Assembly: GCA_937957895.1 (NCBI GenBank)
Contig: CALFEZ010000096.1
Coordinates: 1 to 10,230, forward strand
DNA: 10,230 nucleotides
Reading direction: 5' to 3'
DNA from: an uncultured Erysipelotrichaceae bacterium
GTDB lineage: Bacteria > Bacillota_I > Bacilli_A > Erysipelotrichales > Erysipelotrichaceae
Part shown: in pieces, positions 7,598 to 10,230 of the stretch
Layout: every line of letters begins with the position of its first letter
Numbering within the stretch: the stretch's first letter is position 1
Notes under the pieces: generated by a model
Seen by the model: only the letters and a program-made list of their open reading frames with translations
The model's database searches: none
What the model was told of the DNA's origin: nothing
Translations under genes and position numbers: made by a program

Positions 7598-7599
7598 GA

Positions 7600-9735
7600 T
7601 CACTCCAAGTGCAACGGTGAAACGTTGATTTTTACGGTATAGGACTGCTGTTGATATGGATGGAGCATTGTTTTAAGAGTGTGTTTTAACAAAGCAAGAT
7701 CCTTGGATTTGTATACCAGTCGATAACGATACTGCCCACTTGCCTTGCCAATGTCGATGGGACCCAGACATTGAAGATCGTGTTGCTTGCTTTCATTTTT
7801 AAGCTTAATGGATGCTTCAAAGACCTTCTTTTGATCATGATGGGAAAAAACGACAGACACAAGATACACATAAGGCGGAAGCTGTGCAAGTTTTCGATAG
7901 TGCATCTCATGAGTGAAAAACATGTTGTAATCTTGCATGATGACGGCCTGGATCACATAATGATCCACATCAAATGCCTGGATGATGACCTCACCTTCGA
8001 TGTGGTGTCTTCCACTTCTTCCGGCAGCTTGGCTAATCATGGCAAACGTCGTTTCATTGACATGATAATCATTTCGTGAAAGGGCTGCATCCGCATACAA
8101 GATCCCAACCAACGTGACATTGGGAACATCCAGCCCTTTAGCCACCATTTGGGTACCAATCAGAATGTCGATGTTTCCATGGATAAACTCATCAAGGATC
8201 TGTTGATGACCATCCTTTTGGCGCGTCGTGTCATAGTCCATTCGTTGGATCGTTGCCTCAGAAAACAAAGAAGTCATTGCTTCTTCAAGCCGTTGAGTGG
8301 CCAATCCACTACCCATAAAAGCATGATGATGGCAATGCGGACATTCGTAACGATGGTAAACATGTCCACATCCGTGGCAGTGGAGCTTTTTATCTTCCTT
8401 ATGATAAGTCAAAGGGATGTCACAATACTGACACATCGCCGTTTCGAAGCAATGACTGCATTGGATCGTGGGTAGATATCCTCTGCGATTTAGCAGCAGA
8501 ATGACCTGTTCCTTCTTTTTGAGTCTGTCCGATATCGCCTCGATCAAGGTTTGGCTAATATGGATCGCCTTACGATCTTTGATTTCTTTTTGCATGTCGA
8601 CCAAGGTGATCTTGGCCATCGTTTGGTTGATGCGCTGTGGAAGTGTCAGAAGCTTGTACACGCCTTTGAGGGCCCTTGCATGACTCTCAAGACTGGGGGT
8701 CGCACTACCCAATATCAGCGGACAACGATGCTTTATTGCTTTATAATATGCGATATCACGAGCATGGTAATAAGGTGGCACTTCTTGTTTGAAACTCAGA
8801 TCATGTTCTTCATCCATGATGATGCAACCAACATCATCGATAGGCAAAAAGATGGATGAACGGGTCCCGATGACGATTTTTGGGTTGGGCTTTCGAGCTT
8901 GTTGATACTGATAATAACGTTCATTGTCGCTTAAACCAGAATGATATATAATGATCATTTCCTGAAAGCGTGATTGAAAACGTTCGATCATCTGTGGAGT
9001 CAGTGCTACCTCAGGAACCAAAACATAAACACTTTTTCCTAAGGCAAGACAATCTTTGACCACATGCATGTACACTTCTGTCTTTCCGCTTCCCGTGGTT
9101 CCAAAAAGAAGATATGTGTGATGATTTTCAAGATCGATCGCTTGATATGCTTCTTGTTGTTTTTGGGTCAATGCCTTAAATGGGTCGGACACTTTCAGAC
9201 GAGGAAGCATGTATGATTTTTCTTTTTGAAAACGTATGATCGCTCCTGATTCGATCATTTTAAGGCTTAGTGATTTGGCATACTGGCGATAGTGGGTGTA
9301 GGATACTTCTTTGTGTTTGCTTACCCAATCAAAGATCTCTTGTTGTCTGAAAGTCAATGCAACTTTCGTATCTGATGCTTTGACCCAGTCCTCAAAAACG
9401 ATGTGGCTTTTGGATGTCTTTGGTTTTAGCAAAGTGGGAAGCATGGTCTTGGCAATGACGATGGGTTCACTCAGCGTCAACTCAAGCATGTGGTGCAAAA
9501 GTTCAAACTGATGATGGTCAAAGATGGGATGTGGATCGATGACTTTGATCACTGATTTGACCACCACATCCTTAACAGGCATCACATCAGTCTCGCACAC
9601 AAGTCCGATCACCGATCGGTTTTTCAACGGGACCATGACACGCATCCCTTTTTCCACATGAAAATCGCATTGATACGTCAATGCTTCGTTATGTGGGATA
9701 CGATGTTCGACCCAGACATTGATCAATTGACTCAT
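7600..9735 (-). CDS. priA: Primosomal protein N', replication restart helicase PriA
   Basis: PriA recognises stalled or repaired replication forks and reloads the replicative helicase. From ATG 9735 it has 711 residues, a little shorter than usual. In order: the N-terminal 3'-DNA-end-binding domain (about 1-100), a winged-helix region, Walker A GTTGSGKT (212-219), the Walker B box DEEH (308-311), motif GSATPSLES, LNRRGY, then a zinc region with eight cysteines in four CxxC pairs (about 426-468), the motif GTQMVAKG, and AGRSGR, where most homologues have AGRAGR. All helicase motifs are present. The open frame runs upstream to 9792, inside gmk, but the ATG at 9735 is chosen because MSQLINVWV matches the family start and AAAGGTG (9740-9746) lies just upstream. 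It follows the gmk terminator by only 19 bases from the stem, so it depends on readthrough or a promoter within gmk. Confidence 0.96.
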   Translation of the reverse strand: MSQLINVWVEHRIPHNEALTYQCDFHVEKGMRVMVPLKNRSVIGLVCETDVMPVKDVVVKSVIKVIDPHPIFDHHQFELLHHMLELTLSEPIVIAKTMLPTLLKPKTSKSHIVFEDWVKASDTKVALTFRQQEIFDWVSKHKEVSYTHYRQYAKSLSLKMIESGAIIRFQKEKSYMLPRLKVSDPFKALTQKQQEAYQAIDLENHHTYLLFGTTGSGKTEVYMHVVKDCLALGKSVYVLVPEVALTPQMIERFQSRFQEMIIIYHSGLSDNERYYQYQQARKPNPKIVIGTRSSIFLPIDDVGCIIMDEEHDLSFKQEVPPYYHARDIAYYKAIKHRCPLILGSATPSLESHARALKGVYKLLTLPQRINQTMAKITLVDMQKEIKDRKAIHISQTLIEAISDRLKKKEQVILLLNRRGYLPTIQCSHCFETAMCQYCDIPLTYHKEDKKLHCHGCGHVYHRYECPHCHHHAFMGSGLATQRLEEAMTSLFSEATIQRMDYDTTRQKDGHQQILDEFIHGNIDILIGTQMVAKGLDVPNVTLVGILYADAALSRNDYHVNETTFAMISQAAGRSGRHHIEGEVIIQAFDVDHYVIQAVIMQDYNMFFTHEMHYRKLAQLPPYVYLVSVVFSHHDQKKVFEASIKLKNESKQHDLQCLGPIDIGKASGQYRYRLVYKSKDLALLKHTLKTMLHPYQQQSYTVKINVSPLHLE

Positions 9736-9751
9736 GGCACACCTTTCAATG

Positions 9752-9777
9752 AAAAAACGATTTCTACAAAATCGTTT
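9752..9777 (-). terminator. Intrinsic terminator at the end of gmk
   Basis: On the minus strand AAACGATTT (9777-9769) pairs perfectly with AAATCGTTT (9763-9755) across the five-base loop TGTAG, and the T run continues to 9752 (six T). The nine-base stem covers the last codons of gmk, and the gmk stop codon TAG lies in the loop. The ribosome binding site of priA begins six bases after the T run, so the hairpin sits between gmk and the priA operon with no room for a full promoter after it. It may be partial, letting some transcripts through. Confidence 0.82.
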
Positions 9778-10230
9778 CGTTATGACGGGCAATGATCACA
9801 CTGATGATGTCCGCTGCCAACTGCGGGTCATCATTACATACGACATATTTGTACTGCCCCGTCAGTTCCATCTCCTTTTGGGCCTTTTCAAGCCGTTTTT
9901 GGATGACTTCTTCCGATTCTGTTTTTCGGGTCAAGATACGACGTCGCAACTCTTCCAAACTAGGAGGTACAATAAAGATCATCAGAGCATCCGGGCAACG
10001 TTCTTTGACTTGAAGGGCACCTTGGACCTCGATCTCCAGCAAAACATTCTTACCTCTATCACGCAACCGCTCAACCTCTGCCAAAGGTGTTCCGTAATAA
10101 TTGCCAACAAATTCAGCATATTCAAGCAGTTCATTGTTTTCTATAGCTTCTAAAAACCGCTGTTCACTTACAAATCTGTAATGAACACCGTCTATTTCAC
10201 CATCTCGCTGTTTTCGAGTCGTCATGGAGA
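9764..10230 (-). CDS. gmk: Guanylate kinase, C-terminal part (5' end outside window)
   Basis: Guanylate kinase phosphorylates GMP to GDP with ATP, in nucleotide supply and (p)ppGpp recycling. The visible 155 residues start in the GMP-binding segment SMTTRKQRDGEIDGVHY, followed by FVS, then LEYAEFVGNYYGTP, the strand VLLEIEVQGA, IFIVPPS, and the lid-region arginines in LRRRILTRKTES, ending in the usual NDD...A..I segment. The P-loop GxSGxGK is beyond the window. The ATG at 10225 is an internal methionine, since the preceding serine codon continues the family pattern, so the gene starts outside; roughly 35-45 residues are missing. The last codons form the stem of an intrinsic terminator. The next genes in many Bacillota, rpoZ and coaBC, are not here, and priA follows directly. 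Confidence 0.95.
   Translation of the reverse strand, partial: SMTTRKQRDGEIDGVHYRFVSEQRFLEAIENNELLEYAEFVGNYYGTPLAEVERLRDRGKNVLLEIEVQGALQVKERCPDALMIFIVPPSLEELRRRILTRKTESEEVIQKRLEKAQKEMELTGQYKYVVCNDDPQLAADIISVIIARHNETIL

Noticed and set aside
9736..9792. Start of priA at 9792 within gmk
   Set aside because: The extra 19 residues are translated through the terminator stem, and the ATG at 9735 has a good ribosome binding site and a family-like N-terminus.
9734..10153. Plus-strand open frame of 139 codons opposite gmk
   Set aside because: Antisense to gmk, spans the terminator region, and has no recognisable protein family.

Overview
The window carries a conserved housekeeping cluster of a low-to-mid-GC Gram-positive bacterium (Bacillota). 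The evidence is the gene order gmk, priA, rsmB, rlmN, PP2C phosphatase, PASTA kinase, rsgA, rpe, thiN, followed by an opposed rpmB. This is the Bacillus subtilis yloD-to-rpmB order with several genes missing: no rpoZ or coaBC between gmk and priA, no def or fmt between priA and rsmB, and no spoVM next to rpmB. A streamlined, probably non-sporulating lineage such as Erysipelotrichia or a relative of the Mollicutes would fit, but I cannot fix the taxon from the sequence alone.

Layout, right to left on the minus strand: the 3' part of guanylate kinase (gmk) ends in an intrinsic terminator whose stem overlaps its last codons. Eight tightly packed genes follow, with gaps or overlaps of a few bases (at most 15): priA, rsmB, rlmN, a PP2C-type phosphatase, a PASTA Ser/Thr kinase (prkC), rsgA, rpe and thiN. 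They are probably one transcription unit with translational coupling. On the plus strand, rpmB (ribosomal protein L28) runs towards thiN, and the two share a bidirectional terminator. At the left edge a minus-strand gene cut by the window encodes the N-terminal part of an FtsA-like actin-fold protein. It diverges from rpmB across a 169-base intergenic region with a plausible promoter for each gene.

How the genes work together: PriA restarts replication; RsmB and RlmN modify rRNA (and tRNA for RlmN); RsgA matures the 30S subunit; L28 is a 50S protein. The phosphatase and kinase form the usual membrane Ser/Thr signalling pair that senses cell-wall material. Rpe and ThiN serve the pentose phosphate pathway and thiamine diphosphate supply (transketolase in that pathway needs the cofactor).

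Most of the window is ordinary. Two points stand out: the FtsA-like protein has lost the nucleotide-binding DxGT signature and sits where other Bacillota carry yloU (Asp23 family), and the tetramer GATC is about four times commoner than base composition predicts. I saw no mobile element, CRISPR array, tRNA, rRNA or riboswitch, and no gene-free stretch over 300 bases.
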